DNA of 64,000 bases, from positions 32,212-96,211 of IMG/VR virus record IMGVR_UViG_3300019776_000212. One strand, written 5' to 3'. Shown in pieces: positions 7,097 through 14,093 of this stretch. The position numbers were made by a program, and so were the translations under genes. This DNA comes from a virus. The notes beneath the pieces were generated by a model. That model had not been told where the DNA came from. It was given only the letters and a program-made list of their open reading frames with translations, and searched no databases. The stretch's first letter is position 1, and each line of letters begins with the position of its first letter.

Positions 7097-7271
7097 AGGG
7101 GTTGGAACGTTCAGCTAGAAGAACCTCAATAAAAGCCATTCTGTCAGCAATCCATTGCCTACGTGGAGCCTTGTAAGTGACATCCATCTCAGCTTTAAGA
7201 GCCGAATATTCGGCCTTCAAATCCCTTGAACTTGTGTCCTCTAGGTGAGAGCGTTCTCTCTCATTGAGCAT
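7095..7271 (-). CDS. small charged protein, 58 aa
   Basis: A short complete frame with its own promoter, SD and terminator. ATG 7271-7269 is 8 nt from AGGAGG. The product (MLNERERSHLEDTSSRDLKA ... LLAERSNP) is rich in Glu, Arg and Lys and probably all-helical. The 3' end overlaps the terminator stem. Not recognised, but the flanking signals make it a real gene. Confidence 0.75.
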   Translation of the reverse strand: MLNERERSHLEDTSSRDLKAEYSALKAEMDVTYKAPRRQWIADRMAFIEVLLAERSNP

Positions 7272-7319
7272 TAGTCATGCCTCCTATTGTTGTAAAGAGT
7301 AATCCTTTACTCTCACCAT

Positions 7320-7349
7320 ATAGTAGCACAGTCTAACGCTCAGTGTCAA
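7320..7349 (-). promoter_or_regulatory. sigma70-like promoter
   Basis: Minus strand: -35 TTGACA (7349-7344), 18 bp, -10 TACTAT (7325-7320). Serves the 58-residue gene; the -35 abuts the stop of 7350-8243. Confidence 0.7.
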
Positions 7350-8243
7350 TCACTTAATCACTCGCTTACCCACCAGATCAACCCACACCAATTCGTAATC
7401 ATCGCCATCCCGATAACGAGGATCATCTGCGTTATCACGGAAATGGATCATATTGCTGTCGTCGGCATCGTCTGTGAGTGTGAACACGTCACCGATCTCG
7501 ATATCAGTCTCGGAATCGTTTACACTCTTCACCTTCATACCGACCTTCCATTGACTTGGATCTTTGCTGATCTGGTAGATCTGCTCCAGAGTGTAATACT
7601 CGACCACCTCCGCAGGGGCAGTGGCAATCACCGCTTTCGCCTCAGCAATCTGTTGCTTAAGGGTTTCTTGCTCTTTCTGCAAGCCATCGAAGGCTTTATT
7701 CACCTCAGCCAGTCGCTTCTCTGCACGACCTTTCTTACTGCCAGTGCGAGTAAGACGTTTCTGTACCTTGTCCAGTACGCTCTGGAGATTGCTCAACACC
7801 TTCTCTACTGATGTTGGGATAGGTTCCTGAGTTTCGGGGTATGCATTGATGTAAGGGCCAACCCACTCAAGTCCACGATCTTGGGTAAGGAATTTCTCCC
7901 GGTAGAAGTACCAGTTACCCTCTGCATCAAGCTTGTGCCAGCGATTAGTGTGACCAGCATAGCCGCTGTAATGGGTTGCACCATGTGGTGCATCGGACCA
8001 TTTTACGTCCCGATTTGACTTAGGACCAACACTTTCATCAACCTTGGTTACACAGTCAAGGCGAACAAACCACTCATTCTTGCCGTCAGTGAACAATGGG
8101 GCGAAAGAGCCATCATCTCGTTTAAGGGTCACTACCTGACCAATTTTAAACTTGTGTACTGCAATGAGGTCTGCTGGCTTATGTTGGGCCGTGATCAGCA
8201 CTTTAACGCCTTTTACGATACCCAGTTCAGATGCTTGAGACAT
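7350..8243 (-). CDS. hypothetical protein with coiled coil, 297 aa
   Basis: N-terminal third is beta-rich (KFKIGQVVTLKRDDGSF resembles an SH3/KOW strand pair), a long helical middle (about 145-210: KVLSNLQSVLDKVQKRL ... LQKEQETLKQQIAEAK) should form a coiled coil, and the C-terminus repeats a KVGMKVKSVNDSETD barrel-like start. The repeated barrel-helix-barrel plan suggests a multi-domain adaptor; no function is known. Confidence 0.75.
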   Translation of the reverse strand: MSQASELGIVKGVKVLITAQHKPADLIAVHKFKIGQVVTLKRDDGSFAPLFTDGKNEWFVRLDCVTKVDESVGPKSNRDVKWSDAPHGATHYSGYAGHTNRWHKLDAEGNWYFYREKFLTQDRGLEWVGPYINAYPETQEPIPTSVEKVLSNLQSVLDKVQKRLTRTGSKKGRAEKRLAEVNKAFDGLQKEQETLKQQIAEAKAVIATAPAEVVEYYTLEQIYQISKDPSQWKVGMKVKSVNDSETDIEIGDVFTLTDDADDSNMIHFRDNADDPRYRDGDDYELVWVDLVGKRVIK

Positions 8244-8252
8244 AACTACTCC

Positions 8253-8465
8253 TTATTCTATGTTAAGTGTTACAACGAAACCCAGCTCTTTGGTGTACAT
8301 AAGAAGAGCATCAAGGCTGATGCCTTTGAGCTTGAGGTTTACGATCAGGTTTACCCGAGGCTGTGTGGTGTTAAGAAACACAGCCACCTCAGCCTGAGTC
8401 ATATTGTTGTCTTTTGCCCACTGTGCAATGTTCTTTGCCAGTTGCACTTTCAGTGCGTCAATCAC
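8253..8465 (-). CDS. XRE-type helix-turn-helix protein
   Basis: 70 residues, essentially one DNA-binding domain: MTQAEVAVFLNTTQPRVN gives helix-turn-helix helices 2 and 3, followed by SLDALLMYTKELG as in Xre/HigA-like proteins. It could be an autorepressor or a regulator of phage or host promoters; the palindromic promoters elsewhere in this window are possible targets (inference). The ATG overlaps the upstream stop by 4 bp (8462-8465). Confidence 0.8.
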   Translation of the reverse strand: MIDALKVQLAKNIAQWAKDNNMTQAEVAVFLNTTQPRVNLIVNLKLKGISLDALLMYTKELGFVVTLNIE

Positions 8466-8719
8466 TTCAACTCAATCCGCAAAGCTTCAAGAGTCAGTGC
8501 GTAGTCACCTTCACCCTCAGGGAGGCCGAGGGCCCGTACGATGAACGGGAAGCTGCGTGGAGGGACGCACTCCAAAGTCTCGCACACATCCATCAGATGC
8601 TCCATGTCGTAATCTTCGTCCAGCTTCATCACGTTGTGCTTCACACCTTTCTGCTCCATAAGACGTTGAGCTTGGTCGCAGGCGGCACAATCCTTCTTAC
8701 CGTAGATAATGTAAATCAC
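8462..8719 (-). CDS. glutaredoxin-like protein
   Basis: 85 residues with an N-terminal thioredoxin fold: MIYIIYGKKDCAACDQAQRL contains the redox CxxC (CAAC) after the first strand, and PPRSFPFIV carries the expected Pro loop. The likely role is electron donor to the phage ribonucleotide reductase encoded at 10923-13735, as T4 NrdC does. Overlaps both neighbours by 4 bp, so expression is coupled. Confidence 0.85.
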   Translation of the reverse strand: MIYIIYGKKDCAACDQAQRLMEQKGVKHNVMKLDEDYDMEHLMDVCETLECVPPRSFPFIVRALGLPEGEGDYALTLEALRIELK

Positions 8720-9039
8720 AGCGATGCCTCCAATTCTTCGAGTTCTTCTTTCAGCTGTTGGATACGACGAAGCTTTTCAGTATTCTTGTTGTCGTAATGG
8801 TAGGCGAGCATATCACCCAGTGTATCGAAGTGCAACTCTTCTTTGGTGCTACCACGGAAGATATCGTCAAGGTCGAAAGTTACGAGGCCACCCTCCATAT
8901 CCTCTACCGAATCCTCTGCAAAGCTATAGAAGACAGTATAGCCGAGGTTGCGAAGGCACTCACGTGCGGCCATTGTCTCGCCACGGTTGCGGCAGGACAC
9001 CGTGAACCGCTGGTGCAGTTGGAATTCAAACTTACTCAT
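8716..9039 (-). CDS. hypothetical protein with C-terminal coiled coil
   Basis: 107 residues. N-terminal RFTVSCRNRGETMAARECLR followed by LGYTVFY resembles the start of 28791-29114 (FKVSTRDEAEALLRHLFSLG then YTW), so the two may be distant paralogues. C-terminal helix (EKLRRIQQLKEELEELEASL) is coiled-coil-like. Function unknown. Confidence 0.7.
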   Translation of the reverse strand: MSKFEFQLHQRFTVSCRNRGETMAARECLRNLGYTVFYSFAEDSVEDMEGGLVTFDLDDIFRGSTKEELHFDTLGDMLAYHYDNKNTEKLRRIQQLKEELEELEASL

Positions 9040-9521
9040 TTCATTTCTCCTTGTTTGTTCAGTTGTTGCTGGGCATTATCCAGAGCTTTGTTTGCGTTGT
9101 CAAGTGCTTTCGTTGCACCTTCCACCGCAACACCGGCCTTCTCTTTCAACTTGGCAGCATCAGTTTCATTGATGTTCTCACGTGCCTTCTTGATCAGGTC
9201 ACGGAACATGTCGTAGGTTTCACCAGCAATCTGCTTGGTTGCATCAGCGGTGGCCACTTTCTCAGCAGCGTAGGCACCGATCATATACCAAGTCACTTCC
9301 TTGTTCGGGGTCAATGCACCGATGATGACCAGAGCTACGCAAAGCTTCAACCAGCCGCTCTTGAACCAGAGCTTGATGTATTTGAGCTCACCCTCACTGA
9401 ACAACCAGAGCAACCCGAGAATAGCGGTGACAATCGCCGTCACGAAGAGTGCAGCACCGCCAAGCGAAATGATGAAGGGCATGACAACCATAGTGAGGTA
9501 AACGATCAGGGCCAAGAACAT
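9036..9521 (-). CDS. membrane protein with long C-terminal helix
   Basis: 161 residues. Hydrophobic segments near 1-20, 22-40 and 58-72 predict two or three membrane helices; the last 60 residues (DLIKKARENINETDAAKLKE, then repeated ALDNANKALDNAQQQLNK) form an amphipathic helix with Ala/Asn/Gln repeats. An inner-membrane protein with a cytoplasmic stalk is likely. Exclusion or replication anchoring are possible roles but not shown. Confidence 0.7.
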   Translation of the reverse strand: MFLALIVYLTMVVMPFIISLGGAALFVTAIVTAILGLLWLFSEGELKYIKLWFKSGWLKLCVALVIIGALTPNKEVTWYMIGAYAAEKVATADATKQIAGETYDMFRDLIKKARENINETDAAKLKEKAGVAVEGATKALDNANKALDNAQQQLNKQGEMK

Positions 9522-9531
9522 GAAACTCTCC

Positions 9532-9717
9532 TTATTTGATTACAATTTGACCCATAAGGGCGGTGAATGGGATAACTTTAGTCCCGAGGTGATCACTATT
9601 ACGATCCTTGAGAATGTCGATTACAACGTGTCCGTCCTCTGTAAGCTTTACGATTCGGTAAACCATCCCAGCCCGCTTGGCATGATTGAACTGATTACAA
9701 TTCATTTGTTCACGCAT
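9532..9717 (-). CDS. hypothetical protein, 61 aa
   Basis: MREQMNCNQFNHAKRAGMVY then a beta-rich part (GHVVIDILKD). ATG 9717 has GGGGA 5 nt upstream; an ATG at codon 5 is an alternative. No family recognised. Confidence 0.6.
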   Translation of the reverse strand: MREQMNCNQFNHAKRAGMVYRIVKLTEDGHVVIDILKDRNSDHLGTKVIPFTALMGQIVIK

Positions 9718-9751
9718 CTGAATCCCCTGTCTGTGTTTGATGTTGTGTATC

Positions 9752-10057
9752 TTACTTTGCTGCTTTCACTGCGTCAAGCGCTTTTTGGAATTTATCTCGT
9801 GCTTCGTGCAATTCAATAGCAGCTTGCACAAGCTCTTGTTCCAAGCTTGACAGGAAGCCCACTGGGACAGATTTTACGGGCTCGATCAACTCAAGAGATG
9901 TTGCCAGCCATCGGGTAAAGTCTCCATCGCCAAGCTGCACCCGAACCATCTGCACACCTCCAGCCCCAATGGTGTTCTCGGCAACGACGCCAACTTTCCC
10001 GAAGAAAGTTGAAGGATAGATAATTTTCACTTTGTCGCCTACAGTAAATTTGTTCAT
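9752..10057 (-). CDS. KOW-like protein with C-terminal helix
   Basis: 101 residues. MNKFTVGDKVKIIYPSTFFG is a KOW/SH3-type barrel start; the last 40 residues (LVQAAIELHEARDKFQKALD) are helical. Same architecture as 5736-6146. Function unknown. Confidence 0.75.
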   Translation of the reverse strand: MNKFTVGDKVKIIYPSTFFGKVGVVAENTIGAGGVQMVRVQLGDGDFTRWLATSLELIEPVKSVPVGFLSSLEQELVQAAIELHEARDKFQKALDAVKAAK

Positions 10058-10069
10058 TCCTTTTCTCCT

Positions 10070-10300
10070 TTATGCCCATGCCTTGAAGTAGTCTGTAGTG
10101 TATGTGGTGCCACCTCCGTCTGTCAAGCTCTTTAACACTTGGACAACACCCTTAAGTGTTACGTTGTTTCCGTCAACAAACAGTGCATCACCCTCACGAG
10201 GTGCACAAAGTGTTATGTATTTGATGTTCTTGTCAGGCCAGAACATCAGTTGGAAGCCTGCCCGTTGGGTGACATTCAGGGTGAGGCTTGGCCTTACCAA
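10070..10300 (-). CDS. C-terminal part of a probably frameshifted gene
   Basis: The only available start is a TTG (10300-10298) without an SD. The frame reads SLTLNVTQRAGFQLMFW onward as ordinary beta-rich protein and ends TTYTTDYFKAWA. It overlaps 10233-10457 by 68 bp in the +1 frame. The upstream frame after the overlap turns unprotein-like (KPHPECHPTGRLPTD), so the two probably encode one chain joined by a frameshift, or the gene is broken. Function unknown. Confidence 0.55.
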   Translation of the reverse strand: MVRPSLTLNVTQRAGFQLMFWPDKNIKYITLCAPREGDALFVDGNNVTLKGVVQVLKSLTDGGGTTYTTDYFKAWA

Positions 10301-10457
10301 GCACTGTCAACTCTACGAGTATGTTCCACTCCACCTTCCAAACAGGCGATCCATCTTCAATGTCACGCCAAGCTTTTACACATTTACCGGATGCAAGGAG
10401 GTGTGAGACACGCTCCGATGCGGCACTGAACATATAGTATTTCTCGAATACACCCAT
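10233..10457 (-). CDS. N-terminal part of a probably frameshifted gene
   Basis: ATG 10457-10455 (MGVFEKYYMFSAASERVSHL) is 8 nt from GGAGG; an earlier ATG at 10472 lies inside the SD hairpin and is rejected. The sequence is protein-like to about VEWNILVELTVLG, where the +1 frame (10070-10300) takes over. The SD sits in the 3' arm of a strong hairpin at 10465-10504, suggesting conditional translation. Confidence 0.6.
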   Translation of the reverse strand: MGVFEKYYMFSAASERVSHLLASGKCVKAWRDIEDGSPVWKVEWNILVELTVLGKAKPHPECHPTGRLPTDVLA

Positions 10458-10464
10458 AAAAATA

Positions 10465-10504
10465 GCCTCCATTGTGGAAGACGTTGTGTCTTCGTAATGG
10501 AGGC
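10465..10504 (-). promoter_or_regulatory. hairpin that can mask the ribosome binding site
   Basis: Minus-strand RNA folds as GCCTCCATT ... GAAGAC ... GTCTTC ... AATGGAGGC: an outer 9-bp and an inner 6-bp stem. The 3' arm contains the GGAGG used by the gene at 10457. The adjacent promoter should start near 10499, within the 5' arm, so its own mRNA would lack most of that arm whereas read-through mRNA would contain all of it. Confidence 0.7.
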
Positions 10505-10505
10505 T

Positions 10506-10534
10506 AGTCTACTCAGCTTACGGGTGGCCGTCAA
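10506..10534 (-). promoter_or_regulatory. sigma70-like promoter
   Basis: Minus strand: -35 TTGACG (10534-10529), 17 bp, -10 TAGACT (10511-10506). It overlaps the 3' end of the upstream gene and abuts the hairpin at 10465-10504. Confidence 0.7.
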
Positions 10535-10871
10535 GACCTTTTACGTAAGATTCGAAAGCAAGTTTTGTTGTCGTTTGCACGTAGTCGAAATTGGCATCCT
10601 TGACAAGTGCTTGGCTGTTCCAAGCCAGAAGCTCTGCACCCATCTCAGTTTCGAAGTAGGCTTGGTTTGTACGCTTCGTTTCAAGGTCACGGGCGTTTTC
10701 TCCTGTGTACATGCCGTTGGCGATTACACGGCTCTGTACAGGAGTCACATCGAAGTTGAAGTCAGGGATGGAAGCGTCCCCAAGCATCTTGAAGTTGGTG
10801 CCAGTGTCGCTTGTAGTGACTGTAAATAGGCCACTGGTTGGTAGGGTTGTTACTGTGATTACTGGAGTCAT
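10518..10871 (-). CDS. hypothetical protein, 117 aa
   Basis: Begins with Thr/Val-rich strands (MTPVITVTTLPTSGLFTVTT) and ends in a helix (KLAFESYVKGLDGHP). Lies directly after nrdA behind a hairpin and an internal promoter, so it can be expressed apart from the reductase. No family recognised. Confidence 0.7.
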   Translation of the reverse strand: MTPVITVTTLPTSGLFTVTTSDTGTNFKMLGDASIPDFNFDVTPVQSRVIANGMYTGENARDLETKRTNQAYFETEMGAELLAWNSQALVKDANFDYVQTTTKLAFESYVKGLDGHP

Positions 10872-10890
10872 TGTCTGTTCCTTGTGTGAA

Positions 10891-10910
10891 GGGGCAGTAT
10901 TGCCTGCCCC
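10891..10910 (-). terminator. hairpin after nrdA, weak terminator or leader
   Basis: GGGGCAG / CTGCCCC stem, 7 bp with a 6-nt loop, but followed by TTCACAC rather than a T run. It would cause partial termination or stabilise an mRNA 5' end from the promoter at 10912-10941. Confidence 0.5.
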
Positions 10911-10911
10911 A

Positions 10912-10941
10912 ATTATACCACGTTACATACACATCTCGCAA
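10912..10941 (-). promoter_or_regulatory. candidate promoter at the end of nrdA
   Basis: Minus strand: TTGCGA (10941-10936), 18 bp, perfect -10 TATAAT (10917-10912), the latter preceded by TGG. It lies in the last codons and just after nrdA and would serve 10518-10871. Confidence 0.5.
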
Positions 10942-12659
10942 GATTCAACACGAGAAATATCACCAGCCCCACGCTTGGAGTAGATGTAATACAGGGAAAG
11001 AATTCCCTCATCTTCCATTGCCATCTTGTGAATGCGGCTGATGTATTCTTCACTGTCGTTTGAAGTGAAGTAGAGGTTGATACTTTGTGCTTGGTCGATG
11101 TATTTCTGACGTTGAGAGCACAGACGCAAGTGATCTTCCATTGGAATCTCAAACGCTGTACGGAACACAGCCTTCTCTTCATCGTCCAGCCAATCCACCT
11201 TCTGAACAGAGCCACCCGCATCAATGATTTGCTTGACGCATACGTCGAAATCAAGGCCACGCTCTTTGATGATCTCCAGCAACACCTTGTTCACACGGAA
11301 GAATTCGCCACCAGCAGATTGCTTGGTAAATGCCATGGCAACATCCAACCCAATGCCCTCAGAAGCCCCTGCCATCAGCTCTGCCGTCGATTTGGTCGGA
11401 GGCATCATCATTGTAGTGGCATTACGTTGCCCCAGCCCTTTGCAGCCCTCAGGCTCTCCCAGCACCACTGCCAACCACTCTGTGGCTTCGTAGGCTTGCT
11501 TCTTCATGCCTTTGAAGATTTGGGTGTTCAAGAACATAGCCTCCATGCTCGACACACTCATACGCTCACGTTGGAGCAGTGTGTGGAAGCCAAGCACACC
11601 AGACCCAAGTGCACGGAATTCTTTAGTGAATTTCATGATCTTGGCCATTGCACGGCGGTCTTGCTCGGACAGAGTCTCTTCCATGGTTTCGATGTATTCA
11701 CTGATGTTGCAGTCAGACATCACTTGACCAATGAACACCAAACGCTTAGGCCATGTACGGTACAGCTCAAGGTTGTAGTTGAGGATTACGCAAGAGAACG
11801 TGTACAAGTCCGAAGACGGCAAGCAGGTTTCTTGGCAGAGGTTGCTTGCTTCGACGCGCAAGCCCATACGCTTAAACGCTTTCGCCAAGTGACGGTTCAT
11901 CTTATCAATGAAGGTGAAATAGCCCTTACCCCTCACCATCTTGATCCAGAGGATTCGGTTCCAGAACTTCAACACTTTCGGGTTCTTGGCTTTCATCTCT
12001 TCTTGCCACTTATCGCACAGCAACCAACCTACGTTGTTACTCTCTGTACGGTTGTACAGGTGATCAGCCACTTTCTCAGCATCGCCATGGAATGGGCTGA
12101 TAGAGTATGCACAGGAACCAGCACGCGGGCCTTGAGCCACGTCCTCCATCACATCAATAGTGTCGTGGACGATTGGCATTACACCTTTCGAATAGCCACC
12201 ACGGATCTTCTGGCCTTCGTGTGGCCATGCGTTCAACGAGAATGACGTACCGTGAGAGTGCTTTGTAAGGATTGCAATCTCAGTCATCATGTGGTAGCGG
12301 TCATACAGGTTGTTGTTGATTACACCACCAGCACAGCTCACTGTAGTGCCTTGATGACGCAAGCCAGCGTTCGCCAGCATTGGCGTAGACGGGCTGATAA
12401 AGCCATCCCACAGGGTGTTAAAGAACACCTGCTCCCAACTCAAACCCTTGGTGTAAGGATCTTCATTCCACCATGTTGGTGTAATTGTTGGTGCGTGTTT
12501 TGCCATAGTCCTTGCAAGGGTTTGGAACCGGCTTCTCACCGATTCCCCCTTGTGGCTATAGCGTTTCATGAACAACTGGAATCCACCAGTGGTGTACCAG
12601 CTTGGGCACTCACCGTCAATGATTGCCTGTTTACGTTGTGCACTATAGTCTACTGTCAT
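10923..12659 (-). CDS. nrdA: ribonucleotide reductase class I, large (alpha) subunit
   Basis: 578 residues; reduces NDPs to dNDPs with NrdB. Catalytic pieces are visible in order: the Cys of TTVSCAGG (first redox Cys), NLCQETCLP (the active-site Cys that forms the thiyl radical, with Asn and Glu), FSCVILNYNLEL (second redox Cys), PTKSTAEL (substrate-binding loop), QAQSINLYF, and a C-terminal CEMCM pair that would be re-reduced by glutaredoxin. Start ATG 12659 overlaps the nrdB stop (TAATG) and has GAGGA upstream. Long class Ia enzymes have about 750 residues; this one starts directly at the barrel domain and lacks the N-terminal ATP-cone, so dATP overall-activity control is probably absent. 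Confidence 0.95.
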   Translation of the reverse strand: MTVDYSAQRKQAIIDGECPSWYTTGGFQLFMKRYSHKGESVRSRFQTLARTMAKHAPTITPTWWNEDPYTKGLSWEQVFFNTLWDGFISPSTPMLANAGLRHQGTTVSCAGGVINNNLYDRYHMMTEIAILTKHSHGTSFSLNAWPHEGQKIRGGYSKGVMPIVHDTIDVMEDVAQGPRAGSCAYSISPFHGDAEKVADHLYNRTESNNVGWLLCDKWQEEMKAKNPKVLKFWNRILWIKMVRGKGYFTFIDKMNRHLAKAFKRMGLRVEASNLCQETCLPSSDLYTFSCVILNYNLELYRTWPKRLVFIGQVMSDCNISEYIETMEETLSEQDRRAMAKIMKFTKEFRALGSGVLGFHTLLQRERMSVSSMEAMFLNTQIFKGMKKQAYEATEWLAVVLGEPEGCKGLGQRNATTMMMPPTKSTAELMAGASEGIGLDVAMAFTKQSAGGEFFRVNKVLLEIIKERGLDFDVCVKQIIDAGGSVQKVDWLDDEEKAVFRTAFEIPMEDHLRLCSQRQKYIDQAQSINLYFTSNDSEEYISRIHKMAMEDEGILSLYYIYSKRGAGDISRVESCEMCM

Positions 12660-13735
12660 TACTGTTCCTCTGTCCAAGCAGCCGAGAAGCATTCTTCCTT
12701 CCAGCCCATTTCGTATTCCATTCCCATGCCACTTGAGAAGAAGTCAACCATCTTATAGGCGTAGGTGTTCATTTCAAACCAATCTTTGATTGGGGTTTCA
12801 TCGTCCTCAAACGCAGGATCAAGTCCGATTCGAGTAAGGAAGATATTCAGACGATAGCGAACGAAGGCTTTGAAGTCTTCTTTTGTCATGCCGTTCAGCT
12901 TATCAGTGAGGAACGCCATATCGATGATTCGGCATTCATGCTCGTAAGCATAATTCACAGCCTCGTAAATCTTGACCACACGTTCTGTATCTTCTTTAAG
13001 TGGCCTTCCAAGCTCTCTGTACCGTTGGTTGATAATCTCAGCCGACATGACGCCGTGCAAGTCTTCGTCAACAGCACTCTGGTTTGCACCACGAGCAATC
13101 ACAGAGATTTCATTGTGACCATTTGACTGGAACGACTTAAGAATGGCGAACGAGGAGAACAACAGAGCTGTCTCTGTCATGCTGAACACGATAGTGGACA
13201 ACACTTTGTCTTCACCAGACAACACCTTATCAAGCCATTCTACACGTGCAGCAAGAACTGGATCGTCAGCGAACGCCAGATAATCCTCATCCTTGTCCAT
13301 TCCCAACACTTGGTTGATCTGGTTGTAGAATTCAGCGTGCACAGCAAGTTCCATCATGCCGAGGATGGAAGCAGCAAGCTTAACCTCTGGCCGTGGGAAC
13401 TCACGAATTACCATACCGTTCCAGAACTCTTCACCAACAATCAACTCATAACGCAGGAAGAGCTGCAACACGGTCTTAACAGCGTGGAGTTGTTCAGGGC
13501 TAAGTTCGTACAGCAGCTGCATCTTATCACGCTCTACGATCATCTCGCTAGAGAACCACAGCTTTTCTTCAAGCTGTTGGTTTGCAAGCTTCACAATCTC
13601 AGGGTAGTGACGTGTGTAAGAGAGGGTTGGGGTTTGAATCTGTGTCTTGCGGTTCCAGTCAAACACTCCTGTGCTGTCGAGCACTGGTGTCTGAACAAGA
13701 GGGGCCTGTACGGCCCCAGTTGTTGCTTCTGTCAT
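12659..13735 (-). CDS. nrdB: ribonucleotide reductase class I, small (beta) subunit
   Basis: 358 residues, ferritin-like helical protein carrying the metal/tyrosyl radical cofactor. The helix ELAVHAEFYNQIN has a His followed four residues later by Tyr, aligning with E. coli His118 and Tyr122; SAVDEDLHGVMS holds the later Glu-x-x-His pair; TETALLFSSFAIL fits the helix with another Glu ligand. The Glu expected three residues before the first His is Leu, with a Glu one position earlier. C-terminus ends in an acidic tail. ATGA overlap with the upstream gene; stop shared with the nrdA start. Confidence 0.93.
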   Translation of the reverse strand: MTEATTGAVQAPLVQTPVLDSTGVFDWNRKTQIQTPTLSYTRHYPEIVKLANQQLEEKLWFSSEMIVERDKMQLLYELSPEQLHAVKTVLQLFLRYELIVGEEFWNGMVIREFPRPEVKLAASILGMMELAVHAEFYNQINQVLGMDKDEDYLAFADDPVLAARVEWLDKVLSGEDKVLSTIVFSMTETALLFSSFAILKSFQSNGHNEISVIARGANQSAVDEDLHGVMSAEIINQRYRELGRPLKEDTERVVKIYEAVNYAYEHECRIIDMAFLTDKLNGMTKEDFKAFVRYRLNIFLTRIGLDPAFEDDETPIKDWFEMNTYAYKMVDFFSSGMGMEYEMGWKEECFSAAWTEEQ

Positions 13736-14091
13736 TCGTAGCGCTCCGATGTTCCTTGGTAACTCATTACACGAAGATCTTTGCGGAGGTGCTTGTCACC
13801 TACAGCAGCGATACGTGCGTCCATACTTGCACAGCCAGTGGCCAGCCAAGCTTTATCAGTACGCTCAAAGCCCTGAACACGAATACCGGTAAACTCAATC
13901 CGGTTGATTGTTCTATGTGTGCAGCGGTGAAGTTCATACCCCTTAGTGAGGTCAAATCCGTTTGTATGAAGTGTGGCTTCTACAAACTTGGTGTTGCCGT
14001 TTTCGTAAGCTTCTTTGAATCCTGTAATCAAATACAGATCATGAAAACTCAGGGCATACTCTGGGCTATTATGTTGTTTATTGTCAGCCAT
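13732..14091 (-). CDS. hypothetical protein in the nrd-thyX operon
   Basis: 119 residues, no membrane helix. Contains FHDLYLITGFKEAYENGNTK and a Thr/Arg-rich strand (HRCTHRTINRIEFTGIRV). Starts 2 bp after the thyX-like stop and overlaps nrdB by 4 bp, so it is expressed with the deoxynucleotide enzymes. No family recognised. Confidence 0.75.
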   Translation of the reverse strand: MADNKQHNSPEYALSFHDLYLITGFKEAYENGNTKFVEATLHTNGFDLTKGYELHRCTHRTINRIEFTGIRVQGFERTDKAWLATGCASMDARIAAVGDKHLRKDLRVMSYQGTSERYE

Positions 14092-14093
14092 AA

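Noticed and set aside
11085-12245. 386-codon plus-strand open frame opposite nrdA
   Set aside because: Antisense shadow of a conserved gene; rich in His, Cys and Leu and without an SD.
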